A stretch of 64,000 nt of DNA from Labilithrix luteola. GTDB taxonomy: Bacteria; Myxococcota_A; Polyangia; Polyangiales; Polyangiaceae. Position 1 is the first letter of the stretch. Every line of letters starts with the position of its first letter. The notes under the pieces were generated by a model. That model was not told the origin of the DNA. It worked only from the letters and a program-made list of their open reading frames with translations, and made no database searches. Where the stretch lies: NCBI RefSeq assembly GCF_001263205.1, contig NZ_CP012333.1:5123001-5187000 (forward strand), given 5' to 3'. Both the position numbers and the translations under genes were made by a program. Positions 41,702 to 49,911 of this stretch are shown here, piece by piece.

Positions 41702-42592
41702 TCAGCGTTCGGATTGCCCCGAGATTCCGTCGAGCTTCGCGATCATCGTTGCCGAGAGCTGCAGCTTCGCGGCCGCGAGGTTCTCTCGGAGGTGCTCGAC
41801 CGACGACGTGCCAGGAATGGGGAGGATGTTCGGCGAGCGCTCGAGGAGCCACGCGAGCGCGACCTGCATCGGCGTCGCGTTCAACTCGACGGCGACCTCG
41901 TTCAGCACCGATGACTGCACCGGTGAGAAGCCACCCAGTGGAAAGAATGGCACATAGGCCACGCCGTCCTTTGCCAGCTCGGCGAGCAGCGGGTCATCCG
42001 TGCGATTGGCCACGTTGTACAGGTTTTGTACGCACACGATCTCCGTCATGGCCCGTGCTTCTTCGTATTGCGAGAAGGTGACGTTGCTGAGACCGACGTG
42101 GCGGACAAGACCCTGGCGTTTGAGATCGAGCAAGGCGGCGAGCCGCTCCGCGATCGAATCCTCGTTTGGGCCCTGCGAGGTGCCGCACCGAAGGTTCACG
42201 ATCTCGAGGGCGTCGAGACCGAGATTCTTCAGGTTGTCGTGGACCGAGGAGGTCAGATCGCTCGCCGAGTAGGCAGGATGCCAGGACTTGTCGTCGCCGC
42301 GACGAAAGCCGACCTTCGTGATCACGACGAGACCGTCGGGGTAGGGATGCAGGGCTTTCTTGATGATCTGGTTGGTGACGTGTGGACCGTAGATGTCGCT
42401 CGTGTCGATATGATTGACGCCTGAGGTGACCGCCTCGCGCAGGACGGCGATCGCCGCATCGACGTCGCGCGGTGGACCGAAGACCCCCGGGCCGGCGAGC
42501 TGCATTGCGCCGTAGCCGAGGCGGTTGACCTTGATGGAGGTGCCGGGAAACGTGAACTCGCCGCCGAGCGGCATCGTTCGTGTGCTGGACAT
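41702..42592 (-). CDS. Aldo/keto reductase
   Basis: 296 residues from ATG 42592 (a GTG at 42610 is also open). The AKR barrel shows VNRLGYGAMQLAGPGVFGP, the catalytic NHIDTSDIYGPH with Asp and Tyr, ITKVGFRRGDD with Lys, and LVRHVGLSNVTFSQYEEA; the NADPH site is in ILPIPGTSSVEHLRENLAA. The usual catalytic His is replaced in VNLRCGTSQG, where most have an LHR or LHW triad, which may weaken activity on carbonyls. It is divergent from the LysR gene at 42649. Confidence 0.92.
   Translation of the reverse strand: MSSTRTMPLGGEFTFPGTSIKVNRLGYGAMQLAGPGVFGPPRDVDAAIAVLREAVTSGVNHIDTSDIYGPHVTNQIIKKALHPYPDGLVVITKVGFRRGDDKSWHPAYSASDLTSSVHDNLKNLGLDALEIVNLRCGTSQGPNEDSIAERLAALLDLKRQGLVRHVGLSNVTFSQYEEARAMTEIVCVQNLYNVANRTDDPLLAELAKDGVAYVPFFPLGGFSPVQSSVLNEVAVELNATPMQVALAWLLERSPNILPIPGTSSVEHLRENLAAAKLQLSATMIAKLDGISGQSER
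41989..42020. repeat. 32-bp segment duplicated at 44002-44033
   Basis: This piece of the aldo/keto reductase gene (codons around VANRTDDP) recurs 2 kb away with one mismatch in 32 bases, in the same orientation, at the junction inside the decayed HNH gene. Chance identity of this length is very unlikely. Confidence 0.75.
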
Positions 42593-42648
42593 GGCCTGAA
42601 CGTACGGCACGGCGAGAATCGAACCAGTGAATAGTATAGATAGGACTC

Positions 42649-42663
42649 ATGAACCTGGTTCAT
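42649..42663. promoter_or_regulatory. LysR-type box spanning the regulator's own start codon
   Basis: ATGAACCTGGTTCAT has perfect 7-bp arms around one base and contains the T-N11-A core of LysR-type sites. It covers the first five codons of the LysR gene. Binding would block its own translation start region or transcription. Confidence 0.45.
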
Positions 42664-43575
42664 ACGAGGAACCTCGACCTCAATTTGGTCCCCGTGCTCA
42701 TTGCGGTGGCCGACACCGGCTCGGTCACCGAGGCCGCCAAGCGTCTTTACCTCACGCAATCAGCGACCAGCGCAGCGCTCGGTCGCCTGAAGTCGGCCAT
42801 CGGCGAAGCGATTGTGGTCCGTCATGGTCGTGGTGTCGCGCTCACGGAGCGTGGCGCACGCCTGGTCGCCGAAGCTCGCCCGCTCCTCGATGCTCTCCTG
42901 CAGACCGCGCTCCAGCCCGCGCGTTTCGACGCCAAGACGTCGGAACGTACGATCCGGATTGGAGTCGCTGACATCGTCGACGAGTGGCTCCTCCCTCGGC
43001 TGCTCCGCTTTCTCGAGACCGAAGCACCGCGCATGCGCGTCGTGTCGAGCACGGTCCAGTTTCGTACGGTGGGCGAAGCCCTCTCCACCCGCCGCATCGA
43101 CATCGCCGTCACCAAAGCCGGCGAGCTTCCCGCGTCAATCGTGCGTCGTCCGCTCCTGCGTACGCATTTCGTCTGCGTCTTCGACCCACGCTTCGTCCGC
43201 CTGGGCACGCGGCCGACCGAGCGAACCTACCTCGCGCAAGACCACATCATCGTCTCGTACAACGGCGACCTTCGCGGCATCGTCGAGGATACGTTCGGCC
43301 GCGAACGTCGTGTGCGCTGCTCGGTGGCGAGCTTCGCCAGCATCGGCGCCATCGTCGACGGAAGTCGCCTCGTCGCGACCATTCCGAACACCGTGGCCTC
43401 ACAGATCCTCACGGTCCGACCACACCTCCGAATCGCGAAGTTCCCATTCGCTCGTCGCGATAGCTCGGTCGACCTCCTCTGGCCGACCGCCCTCGACGTC
43501 GACCCCGCATGCCGCTTCGTGCGCGACGCGATCGTCGGCCTGGCCAGCGAGGTGCAAGCGCGTCGTCCGCTCTAA
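42649..43575 (+). CDS. LysR-family transcriptional regulator
   Basis: 308 residues. The HTH is LNLVPVLIAVADTGSVTEAA, LYLTQSATSAALGRLKSAIG, IVVRHGRGVALTERGARLV, of the NodD-like subgroup with the LDLNLV start. The effector domain begins at RTIRIGVADIVDEWLLPRLL and is full length. It is divergent from the aldo/keto reductase gene, which it probably controls. The start codon lies in a dyad (42649-42663). Its stop overlaps the HNH relic by 4 bp. Confidence 0.92.
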   Translation: MNLVHTRNLDLNLVPVLIAVADTGSVTEAAKRLYLTQSATSAALGRLKSAIGEAIVVRHGRGVALTERGARLVAEARPLLDALLQTALQPARFDAKTSERTIRIGVADIVDEWLLPRLLRFLETEAPRMRVVSSTVQFRTVGEALSTRRIDIAVTKAGELPASIVRRPLLRTHFVCVFDPRFVRLGTRPTERTYLAQDHIIVSYNGDLRGIVEDTFGRERRVRCSVASFASIGAIVDGSRLVATIPNTVASQILTVRPHLRIAKFPFARRDSSVDLLWPTALDVDPACRFVRDAIVGLASEVQARRPL

Positions 43576-43990
43576 CGAAGGGCAATGCCGGTCCCTTCGC
43601 GGAGGCCTTCGGCGCTGGGCCCCTGGGCTTGCTGTCGTCGTTGCCATTCGCATTTCTTTCGGTCGATCGCGAGGAGGGTGCCTACCCTCGTTGCTTCGGA
43701 CGTTCGCTGGGAGAAGTCGGCCGGTCCAGAGAACGGCGTGCTCCCATCGCCTCGGAGCGAGGGACCCTTACGAAGACTGCGGATCCGCGCTTCGACATGG
43801 GCGCGACCGAACACACGCTCGGCAGCGTCACGGTTGTGCGCTCGGCAAAGGACGCGGAGGTTATCGGCCTCGCCGCTGCCGCCCAGCGCCCGGGGCGTCA
43901 CGTGGTCGATTTCGAGAAACGAGCGCGCTGGACACCGTTCGCCGTTCTCGCCGACGAACGAACATTGCATGCCGTCACGCTCGAACGCTT
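43572..43990 (-). pseudogene. Decayed HNH gene, C-terminal part only, head-to-head with copy 2
   Basis: The minus strand encodes the HNH nuclease block almost intact (CSFVGENGERC, LEIDHVTPRALGG, VLCRAHNRDAAERVFGR) and the start of the C-terminal linker, then skips about 50 codons to LLAIDRKKCEWQRR near the end. The whole DUF222 part is missing. Homology ends near 43997, directly before the 32-bp aldo/keto reductase fragment. It points away from the intact copy 2 at 44294. Confidence 0.8.
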
Positions 43991-44001
43991 CCCGGCGACC
44001 G

Positions 44002-44033
44002 GCGGGTCATCCGAGCGATTGGCCACGTTGTAC
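44002..44033. repeat. Displaced fragment of the aldo/keto reductase gene
   Basis: Thirty-one of 32 bases match 41989-42020. It sits exactly between the HNH relic and the shared upstream segment of the HNH repeat, so it marks the repaired junction of a deletion. Confidence 0.75.
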
Positions 44034-44043
44034 TGATCTTGAT

Positions 44044-44293
44044 GACCGCGGTTCGGCGCTATCGGTCGTCGCTGCTCATCTTGGTCTACACGGCGGGGGC
44101 GAAGCGTCGTACCGAGCGGCGCGGAGGCACGATGAAGCGCTCGAACTCAAGAGCGATGAACCGATCACTGCATCGTGCGGTATTGTGAATTCAGTTTTCT
44201 GGAAGCAGGGCATTTGCCGCTTGCGAATGTATGTTCTGTGATTAGGTTTTCAGGCTCCGAGCTCGCCGGGGCGAGGGGACGAGGGAGGGGCCT
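44044..44293 (+). repeat. Conserved upstream segment of the HNH repeat unit, copy 2
   Basis: Homologous to 9320-9570 (reverse strand) over its full length, including GACCGCGGTT, GAGCGGCGCGGAGGCA, GATTAGGTTT and the GGGAGGGG ribosome site. It probably carries the promoter of the HNH gene and, in the other direction, that of the lost partner. Confidence 0.7.
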
Positions 44294-45751
44294 ATGAGCG
44301 AACGGGATCAGGTCGAGGGCCAGCCGCTCTCCGGGCAGGCGTGGCGTCAGACCGTGGGCGAATGGCTGTGCGGAGAGGTTCGCGGTGGAGGAGAGCCGAC
44401 GGTCGACGAGGCGAGAGGCTGCGTCCGTACGGATGTGGCGCCGAGACTGCTCGCAAACCTGTCGAATGAAGAGATTCTCCTCGATCTGAAGTCGTTCGTC
44501 GGCGCGGAGCGGCAGACCCTCGCGAGGGTGATCGTCTATCTCGTCGAGATCGAAGAGCGCCGGATCCATCTCGAGCTCGGATGTTCGTCGATGTTCGACC
44601 TTTGCACACGCAGGCTCGGCTTCAGCGAGGGAGAAGCCTTTCGGCGGCTCACGGCGGCGCGTCTCGTTCGACGTTTCCCAGTGCTGCTACATGCCATTGC
44701 CTCGGGACGAATCCATCTCTCGAGTCTCGTGCTTCTGCGTGACCTTTTGACGGAAGCGAATGTCGACGAGCTCATCGCCTCCGCGAGCGGTAAGACGAAA
44801 CGAGAGGTCGAGGAGCTCGTGGCGCGAATGGCGCCGAAGCCCGACGTCCGAGCGTCGATTCGGAAACTGCCGGAGCGCCGGCCGTCTTCCTCGGCCGCCT
44901 CGTCTCGAGAAGTGTTCACGACGGCTTCCCACACGCCAAGCCGCGTGCCGCCACCGCAGCTAACGGCCATCGCGGAGCGGCGCTACAAAGTACAACTCAC
45001 GGCTGACGAGGTTCTTCGCGACAAGCTGGAGCTCGCGCGCGCTCTCATGAGTCACCAGAATCCGAGCGGGGATCTCGGGGTCATCGTCGAGCGAGCCGTC
45101 GACCTGCTCATCGAGAAACTCTCGAAACAGAAACTGGGGACGACCTCGCGAGCGCGCCTTCGCAAGCCGTCGGCTAAGCACGGATATGTGACGCGTGCGG
45201 CCCGGCGGGAAGCCTTCGAGCGTGACGGTATGCAATGTTCGTTCGTCGGCGAAGACGGCAAACGGTGTCCGGCGCGCTCGTTTCTCGAACTCGACCACGT
45301 GACGCCACGGGCGCTCGGCGGCAGCGGGGAGGCCGAGAACCTCCGCGTCCTATGCCGAGCGCACAACCGTGACGCTGCCGAGCGCGTGTTCGGTCGCGCA
45401 CACTTCGAAGCCCGGATCCGGACGTCCCGAGAGCGCTCTTCGCGAAGGGCAGATCGCAGCGCACCGTCCGCCGGACCGGCGGACTTCTCCCGGCGAAAGT
45501 TCGAAGCAACCACCACCACGGCGTCGCCGTCACCCATCGGGGGCCTCGCTCTCGAGGCGAGCCACGTCGCGCCTGAGCAGACGCGAGACGACGACGCGCG
45601 GAAGCACGTGCGCGCCGCGCTGCTGACGCTGGGCTTCCGTGGCGCCGAAGCCGACCGCGCCCTCTTCGTGATCGACCGCAAGGAGTGCGATGAGCCGTGG
45701 CGACGCCCGATGGAGACACTCGTTCGTGAAGCCCTCGGCATCCTCACATGA
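44294..45751 (+). CDS. DUF222-like HNH endonuclease family protein, copy 2
   Basis: 485 residues from ATG 44294, after GGGAGGGG. The domain plan is the same as copy 1: DUF222-type helices (SNEEILLDLKSFVGAERQ, LGFSEGEAFRRLTAARLVRR), linker, HNH nuclease (CSFVGEDGKRC, LELDHVTPRALGG, VLCRAHNRD) and a RuvA-C-like end (ARKHVRAALLTLGF). The nuclease Cys and His residues are all present. By eye most residues agree with copy 1, and the difference is concentrated in the linkers. Homology continues about 45 bp past the stop. Confidence 0.88.
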   Translation: MSERDQVEGQPLSGQAWRQTVGEWLCGEVRGGGEPTVDEARGCVRTDVAPRLLANLSNEEILLDLKSFVGAERQTLARVIVYLVEIEERRIHLELGCSSMFDLCTRRLGFSEGEAFRRLTAARLVRRFPVLLHAIASGRIHLSSLVLLRDLLTEANVDELIASASGKTKREVEELVARMAPKPDVRASIRKLPERRPSSSAASSREVFTTASHTPSRVPPPQLTAIAERRYKVQLTADEVLRDKLELARALMSHQNPSGDLGVIVERAVDLLIEKLSKQKLGTTSRARLRKPSAKHGYVTRAARREAFERDGMQCSFVGEDGKRCPARSFLELDHVTPRALGGSGEAENLRVLCRAHNRDAAERVFGRAHFEARIRTSRERSSRRADRSAPSAGPADFSRRKFEATTTTASPSPIGGLALEASHVAPEQTRDDDARKHVRAALLTLGFRGAEADRALFVIDRKECDEPWRRPMETLVREALGILT

Positions 45752-46004
45752 GTCGTTCATGAGAACGTCGCTGACTTGCGCTCGCCGCCTTGGCGCCGTC
45801 AAAAGCGGTCTCGTGCGAATCGAGAGTCGAGCCGCCACGCGCAACGTCGACTCGGGAGGGCCGGGGGCAAGGCAACGATGCACGCGATGAGTCCGCAGGG
45901 CGCCGATGCTCTACTCTTTATCCTCTCGAATCTTCCGCCCTTGCGCCCTTCCTGTGAGATTCCCTCTCATCTGCCGTCCAACGACGCTCGTTATCAGAGC
46001 ACTT

Positions 46005-46562
46005 TCAGGTGCGTGCGGGCTGGGCCGCGCCCACGCAGTGATCGTAGATCTGCTGGGCGAGCTTCTTTACGAGTGGGCTGCCGTCGCTTTTGACGAGGAG
46101 GGAGAGGCCCGGCAGGAGCTGGACGACGTCCCACTTCACGCTCGCATAGCTTGGTGGCGTCTCCGGTTCGGCGAACGTCGTTGCGACCGTTCTAGCCATC
46201 GCCGGTCGTTCGACACCAAGTGCCGTCGCGGCGGGGCCGCTCGTGAGTTTTGCGAGTGCGTAGCTCTCGATCTCCTCCGCGGCCATGTGTGCGAGGCGTG
46301 TCTTGATGGCATCGAGCGAGAGGTGCTCGTCGCGCTGCATGTGCCGAATCGAGAGCGCTCGAAGCAGTGCGGGGCGCTGGTAGCGCGTCGCCGTGCCGTA
46401 GAACGTCGGGCTCGGAAGAAGTCCCTTCTGCAGGTAGTAGCGAATCGTCCGCGGCGTGACGCCGACCAGCGTTGCCAGCTCGGAGATGAGCCAACCCTCT
46501 TGAGGCGGTGGGCCGCGGCGGCGCCGGCGTCGAAAGTCGGGACGGCGATATCGACGAACCAT
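46005..46562 (-). CDS. MerR-family transcriptional regulator
   Basis: 185 residues. After a basic Arg/Pro-rich start the MerR HTH is clear: WLISELATLVGVTPRTIRYY, LQKGLLPSPTFYGTATRYQR, LLRALSIRHMQRDEHLSLDA. The C-terminal 100 residues are helical then a VKWDVVQLLPGLSLLVKSDG segment that may bind an effector; there is no Cys-based metal motif. The start may be internal, as the first 24 residues are low-complexity. Its upstream region is the 43-bp repeat array. No target gene is adjacent on its own strand. Confidence 0.85.
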   Translation of the reverse strand: MVRRYRRPDFRRRRRRGPPPQEGWLISELATLVGVTPRTIRYYLQKGLLPSPTFYGTATRYQRPALLRALSIRHMQRDEHLSLDAIKTRLAHMAAEEIESYALAKLTSGPAATALGVERPAMARTVATTFAEPETPPSYASVKWDVVQLLPGLSLLVKSDGSPLVKKLAQQIYDHCVGAAQPART

Positions 46563-46582
46563 CCGCGAAGAGTAGCCAAGCA

Positions 46583-47009
46583 GCTGCTCTCGGGCGAGGC
46601 CGTCGAGACAGTGACTGGCTTGGCAGTGGCTCCGTCTTGCCCGTCGGTGCGGCTTTGATGCAGGTCACCTGCCTCCGTCACGACAGCAATGCGCGATAAC
46701 TGTCGAGTCGCTGCCTTCGTCCCGTCAGTGATCCGGCAAGAATGGCAAGTGGAGGCATCCGTCCATACACGGATGTGATGACGGAAGCAGCCCACCTGCT
46801 CCCGTCATGACATCACTGCGTCGACGGAGGCAGGTGACCTGCTCCCGTCCAAACAGCGCTGCGCGGACGGAGGCAGGTGACCTGCTCCCGTCCAAACAGC
46901 GATGAGCCGTGGAGGGCAGGTATCCTGCTCTCGTCGAAATAGTGACGAGCTCCGCAGGGCAAAGCCACTGCTCTCGTCGAAACAGTGACGCACTTTGGAG
47001 ATCTTGTTC
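46583..47009. repeat. Tandem array of about ten 43-bp units with dyads at the unit joints
   Basis: The best units start at 46752, 46795, 46838, 46881, 46924 and 46967, exactly 43 bp apart, around a core like CCTGCTCCCGTCCAAACAG. Diverged units extend left to about 46583. Joints carry the dyad GCAGGTGACCTGC or close variants at 46660, 46787, 46830, 46873 and 46916, with a worn one at 46959. The sequence TAGCCAAGCA occurs on both flanks (46572 and 47043). No frame is open through it with protein-like content. It fills the 564-bp gap upstream of the MerR gene. Confidence 0.8.
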
Positions 47010-47174
47010 GCCTACGCCCTGAGGAGCGAGCACGCGGGAGGCTAGCCAAGCACCGCGGACGTCCGATCACAGCGACGTTCCATCCCAGTCGGGAGTGCTC
47101 CCGAGCTCGACTGTCGCGTCAGGCTGATGCCTTGCATCTTCTCGAGGGCAGTGAAGAAGATGCCGCATGCATCG

Positions 47175-48116
47175 ATGAAGCTCGCGTCGATTGGGGGTTG
47201 TCTTCTCATGTGGTCAGGGGCGGCCCGCGCGGCGACACCCCGGAGCTGTCACGGTTCTTTCGACCCGTTCAACGAGTTGACGTGGGACCCACGTACTCCG
47301 GACGTGGACGACCTGTTGACGGTCAACGACGCTACCCAGGTCGGCCGTCTGGAACTGAATCTACAACACGGTACCGCGTCGACCTGCTCATCGCCGAAGA
47401 CTGCTCCTCCGGTGGTGGACGTCTCGACACCGTTCCCTTACCGAGCGCATACGTTCAAGAACCGGTCGACGTCAGCGGCGTGCGTTGGGGTCGTCGTATT
47501 CTCCCAGAATGACGTAGGTCCTCACGGTCGCGTTCCGCCGCATCACAGCACCGCGTACCTCGGCTCGTTCGAGCCAACCGACGTCCAGAAAAACTATCTC
47601 GGTGATGACGGCCATGGCGGCGGTACGTATTCCACCCCACTCCCGTACTCGTTCATGGTGCCCCCGCTCGCAGACTTCGTCGTGGTCGTGAGCTCGGACT
47701 GGAGCATTCCACAAATGCTCGACCCCACGCGATTTGGCTATCGTCCCTTCGACTCGGCAGTTCACTACCTTCTTTACGTCGGCGGGTGTGGGGAACTCGT
47801 GGCAACGGGCCCAACGCCTGCATCGGGGCCGACGTCGGGCGAGACGAGCATCACGGTCAAAGGTCCGGGCTTCGAGGGGACGTCACCAGCGAACGTCACC
47901 AGCGGCGAGCCGAATGCGGATCGTGGTAGCGCCGCGATCACCGCGGCCGCGTCTGAGAGGGACAGCACGGACGGGGCACCCGTATCGAGCTCGGCAGCGG
48001 CAGGTTGCGAAGTGACCAACGGCACGTCCACGTCGATGACGCCGTTCGTGCTCACTCTTGGCGCTCTTGCGACCCTTCGCCGAAGGCGAAGCGTCCAAGC
48101 CCAGATTCAGAAGTGA
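47175..48116 (+). CDS. Secreted protein with MYXO-CTERM-like sorting tail
   Basis: 313 residues from ATG 47175; ATGs at 47127 and 47160 are possible. The signal peptide ends in ARA. The body is Gly/Pro/Thr-rich with Cys pairs, for example SCHGSFDPFNELTWD and a late YVGGCGELVATG. A Ser/Thr/Ala-rich spacer is followed by a tripartite end: GCEVTNG, a hydrophobic FVLTLGALATL and RRRRS. This resembles the MYXO-CTERM signal that anchors proteins at the myxobacterial surface. The function of the body is unknown. Confidence 0.65.
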   Translation: MKLASIGGCLLMWSGAARAATPRSCHGSFDPFNELTWDPRTPDVDDLLTVNDATQVGRLELNLQHGTASTCSSPKTAPPVVDVSTPFPYRAHTFKNRSTSAACVGVVVFSQNDVGPHGRVPPHHSTAYLGSFEPTDVQKNYLGDDGHGGGTYSTPLPYSFMVPPLADFVVVVSSDWSIPQMLDPTRFGYRPFDSAVHYLLYVGGCGELVATGPTPASGPTSGETSITVKGPGFEGTSPANVTSGEPNADRGSAAITAAASERDSTDGAPVSSSAAAGCEVTNGTSTSMTPFVLTLGALATLRRRRSVQAQIQK

Positions 48117-49150
48117 CCCGAGGCGACCTCGATCACGCCCTCGATTTGCGCCTCGCGCTCGTCGAGCGTTGTCGGGTGCTCCACGCGCTCGTAGAGCACC
48201 CGCCACGCGCGCGGGCGCGAATCTTCGCCGATGTCGACGTCGACGATGGCAGGTTCTCCTCGCGCGAACGGTCGATCGTCGGACGCGTTGACCGACGCGG
48301 GGCTCTCGGCGCGCTTCGTCTTCCGCCCGAGGAAGGCCTCGACGGTGCGTCCCTCGAGCTCGACGACGAGGCGCAGACGCCGGAAGAGATCGCCCGTCGG
48401 GAAGGCGTGTCCCACGCGCTCCGGCGTGAACGTGAACGTCACGCGGCGTTCGATGTGGGTCGCGGTCACGCGCGCTGCGCTTCGCACGAAGGTCGCATCA
48501 CGTGAAGCATCGAAGCGATGGCTCGCGTGCGCGCGCCCACTCTTCGAGACGCGGGGCATGTGGCACGCGCTGCAGGTGACGTCGGCCGCGCGCGATGCTC
48601 GGTGCTCGGTGGCGGTGAGCTGAAGCTTCTCGGAGCTCTGCGGGAACGTGAATTCGTGGCAGGAAGCACACTCGGCCGTTCGTGTCGTCTCGGCCGCTTT
48701 GCCCGCGTGGGCGTCACCGACGGCGCCATGCGAAGACGCCATCGTGTGACACGTGACGCACGCCACGCCGAGCGCGTGCCTGGGGCTCGGTCCTGGATCC
48801 TCGGCGTTCGCCTCGGGCGCGTGGCAGGCCGTGCAGAAAGCCATCGGCTCGAGCGCGAACGCGCGTTGATACACGGGATCGGCGTGGGCCTGATGGTGGA
48901 GCGAGGCACGCCATTCCTCGGCGATCTCCAGGTGGCACCCTTCGCACGCGACGTTTCGCGCGACCACGTCGGCACTCTGTGGTGGCGGGTCGGCCGACGT
49001 CGCTCGCCCGACGACGACCGGGCGCCCGGAGCACGCCGCGAGCGTCATGAGCGCGCCGGTGAACCCGACCATCACCACGACGAGCCGACATGCGGAGAGC
49101 GTTGGCAAGAACAACACGAGGACCTTACGCTCTCTCCATGCGCATCGCAC
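48107..49150 (-). CDS. Pentaheme cytochrome c lipoprotein, cytochrome c554-like
   Basis: 347 residues from GTG 49150. An ATG at 49072 is an alternative, since the longer start overlaps the divergent gene by 13 bp. Lipobox-like LSAC and LAAC both occur near the N-terminus. Five CxxCH heme sites follow in the first 220 residues: CEGCH, CTACH, CVTCH, CASCH and CSACH, with extra His residues for axial binding. The last 130 residues are a beta-rich domain (RRVTFTFTPERVGHAFPTGD). This plan matches multiheme proteins related to cytochrome c554. It should transfer electrons at the envelope. Confidence 0.88.
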   Translation of the reverse strand: MRCAWRERKVLVLFLPTLSACRLVVVMVGFTGALMTLAACSGRPVVVGRATSADPPPQSADVVARNVACEGCHLEIAEEWRASLHHQAHADPVYQRAFALEPMAFCTACHAPEANAEDPGPSPRHALGVACVTCHTMASSHGAVGDAHAGKAAETTRTAECASCHEFTFPQSSEKLQLTATEHRASRAADVTCSACHMPRVSKSGRAHASHRFDASRDATFVRSAARVTATHIERRVTFTFTPERVGHAFPTGDLFRRLRLVVELEGRTVEAFLGRKTKRAESPASVNASDDRPFARGEPAIVDVDIGEDSRPRAWRVLYERVEHPTTLDEREAQIEGVIEVASGHF

Positions 49151-49797
49151 CGTCCAACGGGCTCACGCGGCTTGCCCTTGTCTTCACGCTTTCGACCTTG
49201 TCCACGCTTGCTTGTCGGACGGCCGTCGTCGACGAGCCACCGAAGGCCGCGGCGGTCGAGAAAGGACCGCCCGCACCGAGCGCCCACGTGACGGGCGAGC
49301 TGGCGATCGGCGATGCGCCTGCTCCGGCGACGAGCATCGATGCGGGGCCATCGAAGTGGGGGCGGCGCCCCGATGCGACGCCCCTCGTGATCGGCGCCCC
49401 ATGTCCCACGGCCGAGGCCGCTCCGTCCCAGCGCCCGTCGCCCGCGCCTGCGGTGAGCCCGTGCGGGACGAAGGCTCGGGTCTCGGTCGTCACCGACCCA
49501 ACCACCGTTTCGCTCGCGCGAAGCGCGCCGTGCAAGCTCATCCCCGTGGGCAAGGGCGGGAAAGAGACGTCGGGCACGAACATCGTGAGCGCCTGCGTGA
49601 GCGACGGGAAGCTCTATGTCCAGAGCGCCTGTGTGGTGTGTCGCATGATCGACGCGGGATGGAGCGCGATTGCGCTCATCGGCGAGATGACGCGCGAGCA
49701 GGCGCTCGCCTACCAGCAGAGTCTCGGCCTGCCCGCCAAGGATCCGCTCATCACCCAGGAAGGCTGGACGAAGGCCCTCGCGGACGCGCGCGCGTGA
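49138..49797 (+). CDS. Lipoprotein of unknown function
   Basis: 219 residues from ATG 49138. The signal peptide has an Arg, a Leu-rich core and STLAC. A Pro/Ala-rich linker of about 75 residues follows. The C-terminal 100 residues hold four Cys (PCKLIPVG, SACVSDG, SACVVCRM) and end in an ITQEGWTKAL helix. The CVVC pair could be a disulfide or bind metal. It is divergent from the pentaheme cytochrome, so a redox link is possible but unproven. Confidence 0.7.
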   Translation: MRIAPSNGLTRLALVFTLSTLSTLACRTAVVDEPPKAAAVEKGPPAPSAHVTGELAIGDAPAPATSIDAGPSKWGRRPDATPLVIGAPCPTAEAAPSQRPSPAPAVSPCGTKARVSVVTDPTTVSLARSAPCKLIPVGKGGKETSGTNIVSACVSDGKLYVQSACVVCRMIDAGWSAIALIGEMTREQALAYQQSLGLPAKDPLITQEGWTKALADARA

Positions 49798-49824
49798 CGC
49801 TCTGACCAAGCTCGACCGACGCCT

Positions 49825-49846
49825 CCGGACTTTTCGAGGTGTCCGG
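49825..49846 (+). terminator. Short stem-loop after the 49138 lipoprotein gene
   Basis: CCGGAC and GTCCGG arms around a 10-nt loop, 27 bp after the stop. There is no U-run, and only moderate stability is expected. Confidence 0.35.
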
Positions 49847-49911
49847 TCGAAGGCTGTCACGTTCGGGCCCCCCTCACTCGTCTTTGGGGCGACGAGCGAT
49901 GGAGGTGTGGC

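Noticed and set aside
44044..44190. Small peptide gene in the conserved HNH upstream segment
   Set aside because: The frame is similar in both copies, but start and stop are not conserved and changes fall at all codon positions.
45752..46004. Extra gene between HNH copy 2 and the MerR gene
   Set aside because: Only the 45-bp homologous flank and unremarkable intergenic sequence were seen.
46583..47009. CRISPR-like array
   Set aside because: The whole 43-bp unit is conserved, there are no unique spacers, and no cas genes are in the window.
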